A stretch of DNA of 64,000 bases from Acinetobacter sp. ANC 4173. GTDB taxonomy: Bacteria; Pseudomonadota; Gammaproteobacteria; Pseudomonadales; Moraxellaceae. Where the stretch lies: contig NZ_SJOF01000006.1 in assembly GCF_004331255.1 (NCBI RefSeq), forward strand, positions 158,114 to 222,113. The letters run 5' to 3'. The translations under genes and the position numbers were made by a program. Under the pieces are notes generated by a model. The model was given only the letters and a program-made list of their open reading frames with translations. It had not been told where the DNA came from and did no database searches. Of the stretch, positions 8,624-19,750 are shown piece after piece; positions within the stretch are counted from its first letter, which is position 1; every line of letters starts with the position of its first letter.

Positions 8624-9619
8624 ATGACCATCACGAGGAATCAAGCATTTAGGTTGTCCAGATATCCACAAGGAAAATTGAGTATGGATATATTTGATAG
8701 GGTTCCCTTGCCTTTGCCAAATTTAACTGTGGGTGAGTTTTTGGTTAGGCAGACACATATCTGCTTAGACCCTGTCATGCCTCATTGGTTACAACAAAGA
8801 CATTACAATACATTTACGCCTACGCAGAAGAGTGAAATTATACAATCTTATGGTGTTGGCAAAGTCATTGAGTCTCTAAATCCTCAATTTCCCGTAGGGG
8901 TTCAAGTGGTGGGGATTACTGGTTGGAATGAATATATTTTAGGGCATTCTGAGATGTATATTATTGATTCGAGCCTACCTGCGGAAGCCGTACTTTCTTT
9001 ATTCTATTTTACAGGTCTTACCGCATATATCGGGTTAATCAAACTTGCCCAACCGAAAGCTGGGGAAACGCTCCTGATTGCCAATGCAGCGAGCACACTC
9101 GGTTCTTTACTGGGGCAACTCGCAAAAGCCAAAGGTCTAAGGGTTATCGGTTGTTCGGACTCCAGTAAAAAATGCCAATACTTAGTGAATGAATTGGGTT
9201 TTGATGCAACCATTCATATGAGCCATTCACATTCTGCCACCCAATTAAGCCTTGCAGCACCAGACGGTATAGACATCTTTTTTGATAATAAAGATGAACC
9301 ACCACAAAGACTCATTTATGCGCAAATGAATCCATCTGGACGTGTCATCGAATTAGACAAACCGTCCGCACAGCACCCCACGTCTTACCATTCATCAAAT
9401 TTAGAGAGCATTCAGCACAGGTACTTAAGTCTTCGGGGGACAATGCTCAGCCCCTATCTCGAATTCATGCATGAATCGAATCAAGTAATCGCTGAATATT
9501 TAGCCCAAGGGAAAATGACTTATCAAGCACATCTGATTGAGGGTTTTGAGCATTTGCCTGAAGCTTTAATTCATTACTTCAATGAAGAGGCCATGGGAAC
9601 CCTGATTGTGAAGTTTTAG
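8624..9619 (+). CDS. NADP-dependent medium-chain oxidoreductase (CurA/PTGR-like)
   Basis: A 331-residue zinc-free alcohol-dehydrogenase-like enzyme. The N-terminal half has the GroES-like fold (VGEFLVRQTHICLDPVMPHWL), as in 2-alkenal / prostaglandin reductases. The Rossmann half contains GETLLIANAASTLGSLLGQLAKAKG and IGCSDSSKKC, a variant of the usual AAxGxVG nucleotide loop in which the first glycines are replaced by S-T-L-G. It likely reduces the C=C bond of activated enones. Nearby ohrR makes a role in detoxifying lipid-peroxidation products possible, but that is inference. Confidence 0.82.
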   Translation: MTITRNQAFRLSRYPQGKLSMDIFDRVPLPLPNLTVGEFLVRQTHICLDPVMPHWLQQRHYNTFTPTQKSEIIQSYGVGKVIESLNPQFPVGVQVVGITGWNEYILGHSEMYIIDSSLPAEAVLSLFYFTGLTAYIGLIKLAQPKAGETLLIANAASTLGSLLGQLAKAKGLRVIGCSDSSKKCQYLVNELGFDATIHMSHSHSATQLSLAAPDGIDIFFDNKDEPPQRLIYAQMNPSGRVIELDKPSAQHPTSYHSSNLESIQHRYLSLRGTMLSPYLEFMHESNQVIAEYLAQGKMTYQAHLIEGFEHLPEALIHYFNEEAMGTLIVKF

Positions 9620-9946
9620 CTCTACGACTCAGTTTTTATGCTTCAAATGTAGAAACTTGCTTGTTCAAAATTATGCGACATCACACATAAAAAAAGCCCA
9701 ACATCCTGTCGGGCCTTTTCCATATTCGTTGCTCGGTATAACTTCCTGTTGCACCAAAACGATCCTTGCTTTAGAACATTTCAATCCTTGAATGTTCTGG
9801 AACATCCTGTTCCTGAATGAAATGCATGATAGGTGATTTCAAAAAGATTGCCTATACGCAAAGTCCATCATTCATTGTACGCCTTGGCTTACACAATTGA
9901 TTAAAAAATCATCTAAATTCTGGTATTTTACTCAAAAAACAATATT
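9620..9946. other. Convergent intergenic region
   Basis: Between the oxidoreductase and the end of the aidB-like gene. It contains the bidirectional terminator at 9690-9720 and a Thr/Phe-poor AT-rich tail with repeated GGAACAT/GTTCTGG-like words (ACATTTCAATCC, TGTTCTGGAACATCC) that form small inverted repeats around 9775-9815. No coding sequence seen. Confidence 0.5.
9690..9720. terminator. Bidirectional intrinsic terminator
   Basis: GCCC-A-ACA and TGT-C-GGGC arms (9697-9713) with a T run on the minus strand and CCTTTT on the plus strand. The stem is better on the minus strand, where the mismatch becomes a G-T pair. Confidence 0.75.
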
Positions 9947-11599
9947 TTATACCGCCAAGACTCGAGCCAATATTTTCTCGACATCTTGCTGTTGTACTTC
10001 AAGTATCCCCACAACACGACCATGGAAAGTCTGATAACGGGATTGAATAAATGCATCTGCAATGAATGCAGGGGCATATTGTTGTAATAAACTGGCTTGT
10101 GCCAAAATCACCAACCGACTGACTAAGCTTCGTGCCATAAACTGGAGTTGCTCAGGCACTTGCTGAAATAACTGTAGCAATTGTTGCAGTTCTGCTTGTA
10201 ATAATGGCTGTTGCTTGGCTATGTTTGTAAAAGACTGCAACAACACCTGCATGGATTCTGGTTCTCGTTGAATCGCCCGCAATACATCTAAGCACATCAC
10301 ATTGCCTGAACCTTCCCAAATGGTATTTACAGGCGCTTCTTTAAAAATTCGCGCCATAATTCCCGTATCGACATAGCCGTTGCCACCAAAAACCTCCATC
10401 ATTTCACCTGTTAGCTCCACCGCACGTTTGCATATCCAGAACTTGGCAGCAGGTGTCATTATTCTTTTCCATGCCACCGATAAGGCATCATCCTGTTCAT
10501 AACAGTGTGCCAAATGGAAACTGAGTTGTACTGCGGCTTCGGTTTCCAAAGCTAAATCCACCAAAACAGCTTGCATCAACGGGTGTTCAGATAAATGTTT
10601 TCCAAAAGTCTGACGCTGTCGGGTATACGCAAGGCACTGCACCAAAGCTTGTCTTAACATAGCACTACTGCCTACCGAACAAGTGAGTCGGGTGTAATTC
10701 GCCATTTCAATAATAGTGGGAATACCGCGTCCTACTTCTCCAATCATGATGCCCCAAGCCTCTTTAAATTCAACTTCGGAACTGGAGTTACTGCGGTTGC
10801 CCACTTTGTCTTTCAAGCGCTGGATATGGATCGGGTTCTTGGTGCCATCCTCTAACCAGCGTGGTACAAAGAAACAGGCCAAACCATCTTGTTCAGTTTG
10901 TGCCACCACTAAATGTGCATCACACATCGGAGCAGAGAAAAACCATTTATGCCCTGTTAGCAAATAGGCTTGACCACGCCCCGACTCTGCAACTGGAATC
11001 GCAATGGTTTCATTGGCTCGCACATCTGAACCACCCTGCTTTTCGGTCATGCCCATACCCAACCAAATTGATTTTTTCTGACTGATTGGCACATCACGCG
11101 CATCGTATTCAGTCGATAGCAGCTTACTGCCAATTTTTTCCCACAATTCAGGTTCACGTTGCAGCAATGGAATACTGCCTAGCGTCATTGCGGTGGGACA
11201 TAAGCTGCCACATTCGACTTGTCCACTCAAATAAAAGCGTGCCGCCCAATCCATCCACGCAGTTTGGGATTGCGGTGCAATAAAAGGATGCGCATGTACA
11301 GCATGATTTCGATTCAATTGCATCCATTGATGCCATGCAGGATGGAACTCAATAAAATCTTTGCGACGTCCTCGTGCATCGAAGGCATGTAAGATCGGGG
11401 TATGCCGATTAGCTTGATCTGCATATTGGTAATATTCTGCCGAACCTGCAACTTGTCCCAACTCATCCAAAGCGACCTGATCCTGACTGCCATATCGAGT
11501 CAAAATTTCTTGTAGAACCTGATCGCTGCTCAATAGGTTATAGTCCTGCTTTTCATCAAATTGATTACTGATTTGATGAGTTGTCCATGTATTCATCAT
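9947..11599 (-). CDS. aidB: AidB-like acyl-CoA dehydrogenase
   Basis: A 550-residue flavoprotein of the acyl-CoA dehydrogenase superfamily, of the AidB branch. The N-terminal region reads FIEFHPAWHQWM and QVECGSLCPTAMTLGS, characteristic of AidB. FAD and substrate residues lie in GMGMTEKQGGSDVRAN, LTGHKWFFSAPMCDA and FGGNGYVDTG, and the catalytic Glu region is KEAPVNTIWEGSGNV. In E. coli, AidB belongs to the adaptive alkylation response and can use isovaleryl-CoA. Two ATG codons in tandem open the frame, and either may be used. It is divergent from a TetR regulator 79 bases away, which probably controls it. Confidence 0.9.
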   Translation of the reverse strand: MMNTWTTHQISNQFDEKQDYNLLSSDQVLQEILTRYGSQDQVALDELGQVAGSAEYYQYADQANRHTPILHAFDARGRRKDFIEFHPAWHQWMQLNRNHAVHAHPFIAPQSQTAWMDWAARFYLSGQVECGSLCPTAMTLGSIPLLQREPELWEKIGSKLLSTEYDARDVPISQKKSIWLGMGMTEKQGGSDVRANETIAIPVAESGRGQAYLLTGHKWFFSAPMCDAHLVVAQTEQDGLACFFVPRWLEDGTKNPIHIQRLKDKVGNRSNSSSEVEFKEAWGIMIGEVGRGIPTIIEMANYTRLTCSVGSSAMLRQALVQCLAYTRQRQTFGKHLSEHPLMQAVLVDLALETEAAVQLSFHLAHCYEQDDALSVAWKRIMTPAAKFWICKRAVELTGEMMEVFGGNGYVDTGIMARIFKEAPVNTIWEGSGNVMCLDVLRAIQREPESMQVLLQSFTNIAKQQPLLQAELQQLLQLFQQVPEQLQFMARSLVSRLVILAQASLLQQYAPAFIADAFIQSRYQTFHGRVVGILEVQQQDVEKILARVLAV

Positions 11600-11678
11600 C
11601 TTTATTTTGCTCTTGTTCTGATTCGATTTTCATTTCAGTATAGAGAAAAAATGACCTTGATATGTTCAGCTTTGTGCC

Positions 11679-12299
11679 ATGAAGAATCCTGAGATCCAAG
11701 TCCGTCGTAGACCGCGTCAATCCAGAGCCAAGCGCACGCAAGAAGCTTTGCAAGAAAGTTTTGTTCGGCTTTTACATGAGCGTCATGCGCATGAAATCAC
11801 CATTCGTGAAATTACGGATATGGCAGGTGTTGGTTTAGGTACGTTTTATGAGTACTTTTCCAAGAAAGAAGATTTGGTTGCATTAACCATTCATCAACAT
11901 GTAAAAGGTAATGCTGAGCTACTCAAAAGTTATGCACAAAGCCTGATGGAGTTATCCACAAAATTAAGTTTTGAGGACTATTTAGAGCAGATTATTCATT
12001 TTCAACTTGAGCGGATTCAGGCTCGGCAGTTTCTTTGGGCACAGACTTTTTTACTGGAACGGCAGGTTTCAAACATTGAAAGTTACCGTAAAAGTTATGC
12101 CATGATGGTGCAAATGTGGCACAGCATTCTTATGCCTTATGTGGGAGATGAAACACAACTCAAGCGTCTGAGTTTAAATGTACAACGGCTGTGTTATGGC
12201 TTTGTGTCACAAACCTTGTTGGTCGAGCCAGAGTTTAAGCACTGGCATATTTTAGAACAAGACATTCAACTCACCTTAACTGTGTGGATTAATCAGTAA
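11679..12299 (+). CDS. TetR/AcrR family transcriptional regulator
   Basis: A 206-residue repressor. Residues 10-60 form the TetR helix-turn-helix: RAKRTQEALQESFVRLL, then ITIREITDMAGVGLGTFYEYFSKKE. The rest is helical ligand-binding domain. It faces the aidB-like gene across a short divergent promoter region and most likely represses that gene and itself. A short fragment copying its C-terminal region (MMxxMWHSIL-P) is found 0.8 kb downstream at 12889-12954. Confidence 0.92.
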   Translation: MKNPEIQVRRRPRQSRAKRTQEALQESFVRLLHERHAHEITIREITDMAGVGLGTFYEYFSKKEDLVALTIHQHVKGNAELLKSYAQSLMELSTKLSFEDYLEQIIHFQLERIQARQFLWAQTFLLERQVSNIESYRKSYAMMVQMWHSILMPYVGDETQLKRLSLNVQRLCYGFVSQTLLVEPEFKHWHILEQDIQLTLTVWINQ

Positions 12300-12358
12300 A
12301 TTCACGTGCACTAACTCAAGATACACCCATTGTAATTTTTATAGAACGCAGGACTTAA

Positions 12359-12392
12359 TATGAGAAACCACCTATCGTGGCGGTTTCTCATA
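12359..12392. repeat. Long inverted repeat between TetR gene and exported protein gene
   Basis: TATGAGAAACC (12359-12369) pairs with GGTTTCTCATA (12382-12392) and the stem extends through CC/GG with one mismatch (G-T pair on the minus strand). No clear T run follows on either strand, so this is a hairpin rather than a textbook terminator; it lies between convergent genes. Confidence 0.7.
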
Positions 12393-12429
12393 TCAGATAC
12401 ATCGGTAATTTATAAACCACCATGTATTA

Positions 12430-12744
12430 CTATGCCTTAGGCGGTTGTGGATGATCTTTACCGTTCATATTTTTAGGTGGCATAGGGCAACCATTGGCAT
12501 CTTTCGGTGGTTGCGGGCGGTCTTTGCCCTGTGCACCTTTCGGTGGTTGTGGACGATCTTTTCCTTGAGCGCCTTTTGGTGGTTGTGGACAGCCTTGAGC
12601 ATTCATGGCATTGTGATGTGCTGAATCATGCTGCATATGAACTTGCGAGTTTTGAGTATCTGTAGATGAGTTTGCTGCTAATGCAGTGTCAGCTATAACC
12701 AATGAACTTGCACTTAAAATTAGGCTAGATAGGATTTTTTTCAT
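12430..12744 (-). CDS. Exported proline/lysine-rich repeat protein
   Basis: A 104-residue protein with a signal peptide (MKKILSSLILSASSLVIADT, cleaved after ALAA), an N-terminal His/Ser/Asn-rich part, then five repeats of a PPK core: two exact copies of PQPPKGAQGKDR, followed by variants with DANGCPM and NMNGKDH. Cys residues flank the repeats. Family not recognised; similar small secreted Pro-rich proteins of unknown role occur in Acinetobacter. The frame is open upstream to a GTG at 12768 (MKQMRFIT), but the signal peptide argues for 12744. Confidence 0.75.
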   Translation of the reverse strand: MKKILSSLILSASSLVIADTALAANSSTDTQNSQVHMQHDSAHHNAMNAQGCPQPPKGAQGKDRPQPPKGAQGKDRPQPPKDANGCPMPPKNMNGKDHPQPPKA

Positions 12745-12768
12745 TGTGATGAATCTCATTTGTTTCAC

Positions 12769-13203
12769 TTATTCTCACCATCCTATAAACCAATTATGAA
12801 TTTTTAATGGATTCATCCAGTTAAACCGAAATTTTATAAACAATAGAATTTTAATTATCCAGAGTACATTCAAAGTCCAAGTTTTTTCCATAACATGATG
12901 CTACTGATGTGGCACAGTATTCTTAAACCTAATGTTGGTGACACCGAGGCATGAATTGCTTAGCTCTAAATAAACATGTTCCTTTTAGTAAGTTAATAAG
13001 CATCTTGAAATTACAGAACCCAGCAATATTTCTCACTAGAAAGCCAACTTATTGCAAAGCTAGCTTCTTTTAGAATTTTAAGCATTCGATATTTTAATTA
13101 ATATAAAAGTATATCTCACATAATATTATTTAGCTAAATAGAAACTATTTACAAGATAGTATTTAATAGAATCAAAAGAATATGAATATTATCGAGATAT
13201 AAA
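12769..13203. other. Low-GC gene-poor stretch
   Basis: AT-rich, with one recognisable relic (12889-12954, next entry). Otherwise no open frame with a ribosome site. An AT-rich promoter-like region directly precedes the 88-residue gene at 13204. Confidence 0.5.
12889..12954 (+). pseudogene. Relic of a TetR-family gene (C-terminal fragment)
   Basis: The frame reads HNMMLLMWHSILKPNVGDTEA and then TGA. The intact TetR regulator at 11679 has AMMVQMWHSILMPYVGDETQ in the matching place, and the bases also agree closely (for example ATGTGGCACAG.ATTCTTA). About 20 codons are preserved and the rest is gone, so this is a decayed paralogue or duplicated piece. Confidence 0.6.
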
Positions 13204-13470
13204 ATGAAAGATAAAATCATAGATATATTGAAACATGTATGGAATCCAAAATTTGATTTAGACAACAATTATGAATATCAACATCTACACGATGTGGCAA
13301 ACTTTATATTAGATGTGTTAGATGATGATCAACGTAAAATAAGGATTAATGAATTTCTTAAAAGAAATTCAATTAAAAGATATCAAGGTGACATATCTCC
13401 TGATAAGTCTGATTCAGTAACATCATTAATCTTAGGTTGGGCAAATCCGCTAAAAAAACAGGAGATATAA
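13204..13470 (+). CDS. Hypothetical protein, 88 residues
   Basis: A small Asp/Lys/Ile-rich soluble protein, strongly AT-rich compared with its neighbours. It starts MKDKIIDILKHVWNPK and ends GWANPLKKQEI. No domain recognised. Its last codons carry AGGAG (13460-13464), placed like a ribosome site for a second frame that begins at about 13470 and is now broken by a stop, so it may be the first gene of a small, decaying two-gene unit, for instance an immunity pair. Function not assignable. Confidence 0.5.
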   Translation: MKDKIIDILKHVWNPKFDLDNNYEYQHLHDVANFILDVLDDDQRKIRINEFLKRNSIKRYQGDISPDKSDSVTSLILGWANPLKKQEI

Positions 13471-13700
13471 TTACTCAAAACACATCAAATTTTTCACTGT
13501 ATTCTGAGCAAGAATTACCAACTAATTTTAGCTACCCTCAGCTGTTTATAAATATAAGCTAAAATAGCAAGGACATTGATGTTGGGAATGATGATACTGA
13601 TGGTGATCTATCAGTTTTTGTTTTTGATCTAGGTGATATGCCACATCATATAAAGTTTAAAAACTTCAAATGTTGGTTAGAGGAAGCTCTTAGTTTTTAA
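13470..13700 (+). pseudogene. Broken ORF downstream of the 88-residue gene
   Basis: A frame running from ATT at 13470 reads about 30 codons (…SEQELPTNFSYPQLFINIS), meets TAA at 13560-13562, then continues for 45 codons (NSKDIDVGNDDTDGDLSVF…KCWLEEALSF) to TAA at 13698-13700. The two halves look like one protein, so an internal stop appears to have killed it; the start codon is also weak. Family not identified. Confidence 0.5.
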
Positions 13701-13831
13701 TTTTGCTAAAATCAACATAATACAGCTTTTACGAAATGGATTTAATCATTTAGATATTTCAGTACCTTGAAATTAGTAAAAAATTAATTGTACAAATATT
13801 TGCCTTTTTAGATGCACAATTATGACTTCAC

Positions 13832-13862
13832 AAAAAACCGCCCTTACGAGCGGTTTTTTATT
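13832..13862. terminator. Bidirectional terminator downstream of katG
   Basis: AAAAAACCGC (13832-13841), a short loop, then GCGGTTTTTT (13850-13859). A textbook two-way Rho-independent terminator, 13 bases beyond the katG stop. Confidence 0.85.
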
Positions 13863-13871
13863 TTGCGAAAA

Positions 13872-16374
<2,503 letters not shown>

Positions 16375-16830
16375 ATGCAGAATGATCTCGACCACATCAT
16401 TCAACAATATGACATCATCTTATTTGATGCGATTTGTGTCATCTGTAATGGTTGGGCACGTTTTATCATTCAACATGATCCGCAGGCTCAATTCAAACTC
16501 GCTTCAGCCCAATCGCCTTTGGGAGAAAAAATTCTTGAATATTATGGTCTGTCGACCACGCATTACACCACCATGATTGTAATTATCAATGGGCAATTAT
16601 TTACAGAATCTACCGCCTTGTTAAAAGTTATGGCTCGGCTCGGTCTACCTTTCTCTCTAATGAAGATGGGTGATCTTATTCCCCGACCATTTCGGGATTT
16701 TCTGTATCGTCGGGTTGCACTCAATCGCTATACCCTTTTTGGTAAAACTGATGATTGCCTCATTCCATCCCCAGAAAATAAACATCATTTTCTAGAACAG
16801 GTCATCCGTGGACACTCAACGACTCAATAA
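16375..16830 (+). CDS. DCC family thiol-disulfide oxidoreductase-like protein (DUF393)
   Basis: A 151-residue protein of the DUF393 (DCC1-like) family. The thioredoxin-type motif appears as DAICVICNGWARFII (C-V-I-C around residues 21-24), where the family usually has DGxCxxC; the Gly is Ala here. A basic C-terminal part (RPFRDFLYRRVALNRY) is typical. Redox role is presumed but substrate unknown. It overlaps the following DoxX-like gene by 23 bases, so the two are translationally coupled. Confidence 0.85.
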   Translation: MQNDLDHIIQQYDIILFDAICVICNGWARFIIQHDPQAQFKLASAQSPLGEKILEYYGLSTTHYTTMIVIINGQLFTESTALLKVMARLGLPFSLMKMGDLIPRPFRDFLYRRVALNRYTLFGKTDDCLIPSPENKHHFLEQVIRGHSTTQ

Positions 16831-17209
16831 AAAAACGCTGCAAACCATTCGTATGAGCCTAGCAATCTTGTGGATTTATCAAGGTCTAATTCCCAAAATT
16901 CTATTTCAAGCCGAGGATGAACGCCGTATTTGGATGTTACAGGGATTCAATGAACATGCTGCAATTAGCCTGATGCAATGTTCTGGCGCAATCGAAATCA
17001 TATTTGGAGCATTCTTTTTAACGGGTTATAAAACCTTAGCGCTTCATTATCTCAATATTGTCGGCATGCTTGGATTAAGCTTTTTAATTTTGATTGTCGA
17101 TCCACACTATTTCACTCAAGCCTTTAATCCATTTGTTATGAATATCGCGATGCTGGCTTTGTCCTTAACCGCCATTCGCCTTCTCAAAGATCCAGAAAGA
17201 AACGCATAA
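16808..17209 (+). CDS. DoxX-like family membrane protein
   Basis: A 133-residue protein with four predicted membrane helices. LQTIRMSLAILWIYQGLIPKILF opens the first helix, the second is around CSGAIEIIFGAFFLTG, and two further helices follow (MLGLSFLILIVD and MNIAMLALSLTAIRLL). This fits the DoxX-like family. It overlaps the end of the DCC-type gene, and pairing of DCC and DoxX proteins is common in proteobacteria. Exact role unknown. Confidence 0.78.
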   Translation: MDTQRLNKKTLQTIRMSLAILWIYQGLIPKILFQAEDERRIWMLQGFNEHAAISLMQCSGAIEIIFGAFFLTGYKTLALHYLNIVGMLGLSFLILIVDPHYFTQAFNPFVMNIAMLALSLTAIRLLKDPERNA

Positions 17210-17231
17210 TCAACAACATTCAACGTCAATA

Positions 17232-18281
17232 TTAAACAATTAAACGCTTGCCTTCACGAATGCAATAAAACGGATTCATTAATTTTGACGAACCGCGCAT
17301 CGCTACATGTAAATCATGCTCAGGTTGCTCATGGGCTTCATCGGTCAACTGATAGGTTCGATAATGAATGGCCAATGAACATTTGGCATGTAAATCTTTA
17401 TGCGCCTGAAAAGCATCTTCAGGATTCATATGCATATAACGCATCAACTCACGTGGCTCATAAGCACCAATCGGCAACAAGGCAATGCGTGGAGGCCCCA
17501 AACGGCTATGAATTTCCTTAAAATGCGGTGAATAGCCTGTATCGCCCGCAAAGAAACTATATTCACGCCCCTGTTTAACCGCAAAACCACCCCAAAGCGC
17601 CATGTTCTGATCACGTATTCCACGACCAGAGCCATGTTGTGCTGGGGTATAAATCAATTCCAGTTCATGAAACTGTGCAGATTGCCACCAGTCCAGTTCA
17701 ATCACATGCATACTTTTCGGTAAATACCAACCATTACCCAAACCTGTGTAAATTGGCATGGCAAATTTGTTATGCAACCAGTTCAGGCTTGCCAAATCCA
17801 TATGATCATAATGATTATGACTCAGCAACACCGCATGAATGGGCGGCAATTCTTCTAGCGCAATACCTGCGGGACAAAATCGCTTCGGTCCACGCCCCTG
17901 TTTCGGACTGACAAATTCTGCCCAAACAGGATCCGTGAGAAAATTATAAGGACCAATCTGTAATAACACAGTGGCATGTCCCACAAACCAGATTTGCCAA
18001 TCATTCAGTGCTGCATTAGGACGACTTTGTGGCAATACACGTGGGGTTGTAGAAGCAGCCTCTAATGGGGTTTCTTTGTCCCAAGTCGATGACTTTCGTT
18101 TTAACAACCACTTGAACAAATCAAAATGGCTACGCCCCTCTGGTGCATGCAGAGGATTCAAAAATCGCGTGCCATTAAAGTGTGCAGATTCAAGATACTG
18201 AAAAGCGGGTTTACGCCAAGTATGTGACCAACACTCTTGGGTTTTAATCTGAAAATGTGGTTGTTCTAAGTTCTGCTTCAT
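17232..18281 (-). CDS. MBL-fold hydrolase (UlaG / NAPE-PLD-like)
   Basis: A 349-residue metal-dependent hydrolase. The metal site is AVLLSHNHYDHMDLAS, with further ligands in TPAQHGSGRG, FFAGDTGYSPHF and LAIHYRTYQL. The N-terminal extension with WLLKRKSSTWD and the central WFVGHATVLLQIG are typical of the branch containing bacterial relatives of N-acyl-phosphatidylethanolamine phospholipase D. Substrate cannot be told. It converges with the DoxX-like gene, leaving only 22 bases between stops. Confidence 0.87.
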   Translation of the reverse strand: MKQNLEQPHFQIKTQECWSHTWRKPAFQYLESAHFNGTRFLNPLHAPEGRSHFDLFKWLLKRKSSTWDKETPLEAASTTPRVLPQSRPNAALNDWQIWFVGHATVLLQIGPYNFLTDPVWAEFVSPKQGRGPKRFCPAGIALEELPPIHAVLLSHNHYDHMDLASLNWLHNKFAMPIYTGLGNGWYLPKSMHVIELDWWQSAQFHELELIYTPAQHGSGRGIRDQNMALWGGFAVKQGREYSFFAGDTGYSPHFKEIHSRLGPPRIALLPIGAYEPRELMRYMHMNPEDAFQAHKDLHAKCSLAIHYRTYQLTDEAHEQPEHDLHVAMRGSSKLMNPFYCIREGKRLIV

Positions 18282-18461
18282 GTAGTGTCATTATCTATAA
18301 GAAATATCACATTCACTGCAATAACATGAATGTCGAGATTGGCGTGTTTCTTATTGTAGATACTCTGTTTGGTAATTCAAGCCAAACTGTAAAATATACG
18401 CCTTAGTCTCCGCTGGAGTCAGGTGAGATAGCAACGCAAGTGGTCATACTCAAATTTGATA

Positions 18462-18500
18462 AAAAAAAGCGGCAGACTGGAATTCAGCCTAGTCTGCCGA
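18462..18500 (-). terminator. Intrinsic terminator after hcaD
   Basis: CGGCAGACT (18470-18478) and AGTCTGCCG (18491-18499) give a perfect nine-base stem; on the minus strand it runs into eight T. It ends the hca/mhpB operon. Confidence 0.85.
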
Positions 18501-18518
18501 GGTTGTAAACCCAGAAAT

Positions 18519-19745
18519 TTAAGCAATTTTGCGTAAGTCTAAACCCTGATCTAAATGCTTTTCCGCTTCAAATACTGCTTGTTTAGCAATTAATTTTTTC
18601 AAGTGACGCATCTCTTTGGCTGCGTTCACGGTGATCGCCCCCACAATAATGCCATCGCTTACACCGAACAGCACACAAGAACAAGCTGAACCTAAAGTGG
18701 CATCCATTTCACCACGAACTATCCATTCTGCTGCGGCCATATCGCCGACAAATTGATAGTTAATATCGAGCTGATCCGTCCAGAACCATGCAGGATTTGG
18801 TTTTGGATGCTCTACACCCATCACGTGACGTGCAAAAATTCCTGCTTGCAGATTGGCATTTTCCCATGTTTCCACACGACGATACTGCCCATCTGCACGT
18901 AACTGAGTCGCAACATCACCCGCGGCATAAATGTCGGGATGTGAAGTTTGGCAGTTTTCATTGACCTGAATCGCCCCCTCCACCGCTAAACCAGCATCTA
19001 GCGCGAGCTGTGCATTCGGGACAATGCCAATGCCATAAATCACGGCATCTGCACGTAACTGTTCCCCTGTTGCAAGAGTGATTACCACGGTTTCACCATC
19101 TAAATGACAGTGATTAATGGCGCTATTCAAGCGCACATCGACACCCGCAAGACGTTGCTGTGCCAATAAAAACTCACTCAAAATCTGCGGGGATGAACGC
19201 CCCATCACCATCGGCCCCATTTCAATCACGGTCACTTGGCAATCTTTAAAACGCGCAGAGGATGCTAACTCAAGACCGATTACACCACCGCCAATCAGTA
19301 CAATTCGCTGTCCAGCTTGTAGCACAGGCACCAGCGTTTGAGAATCTTCCAAATTACGTAAGGTATAAACGTGTTGACCTAAAGCATCGAAATTCGGCAG
19401 GCGACGTGCTGCACCGCCAGTCGCAAGCAACAGTTTGTCATAAGCAATCACATCACCCTTTTGCAATTCAACGGTTTTTGCCTCAGGGTTGATTTTCACC
19501 ACGCCATTACCACGGATATGCGTGACACCTAAAGTCGTCAATTTCTCTTCCGATAAAATCTCAACCTTGGTTTCTTCGGGCTTTAAAATCACATCTTTGG
19601 ATAAAGGTGGACGTTCATAAGGCAAATGAACTTCATCCCCAATCAGGATAATGTTGCCCTCATACTTGTTCCCGCGGAGTTCTAAAATCGCACTCGCACC
19701 TGCCTGTCCTGCACCAACGATGACAATAGTTTCAATATTGCTCAT
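18519..19745 (-). CDS. hcaD: Ferredoxin-NAD+ reductase component of the ring-hydroxylating dioxygenase
   Basis: A 408-residue FAD/NADH flavoprotein that passes electrons to the Rieske ferredoxin HcaC. The FAD loop is IVIVGAGQAGASAILEL and the NAD loop is RIVLIGGGVIGLELASS; YAAGDVAT is the second FAD site. Relatives include BphA4 and HcaD. The preferred ATG (19745) has an AGGG nine bases upstream; a GTG at 19754 overlaps the mhpB stop. Last gene of the minus-strand unit. Confidence 0.93.
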   Translation of the reverse strand: MSNIETIVIVGAGQAGASAILELRGNKYEGNIILIGDEVHLPYERPPLSKDVILKPEETKVEILSEEKLTTLGVTHIRGNGVVKINPEAKTVELQKGDVIAYDKLLLATGGAARRLPNFDALGQHVYTLRNLEDSQTLVPVLQAGQRIVLIGGGVIGLELASSARFKDCQVTVIEMGPMVMGRSSPQILSEFLLAQQRLAGVDVRLNSAINHCHLDGETVVITLATGEQLRADAVIYGIGIVPNAQLALDAGLAVEGAIQVNENCQTSHPDIYAAGDVATQLRADGQYRRVETWENANLQAGIFARHVMGVEHPKPNPAWFWTDQLDINYQFVGDMAAAEWIVRGEMDATLGSACSCVLFGVSDGIIVGAITVNAAKEMRHLKKLIAKQAVFEAEKHLDQGLDLRKIA

Positions 19746-19750
19746 TTGAT

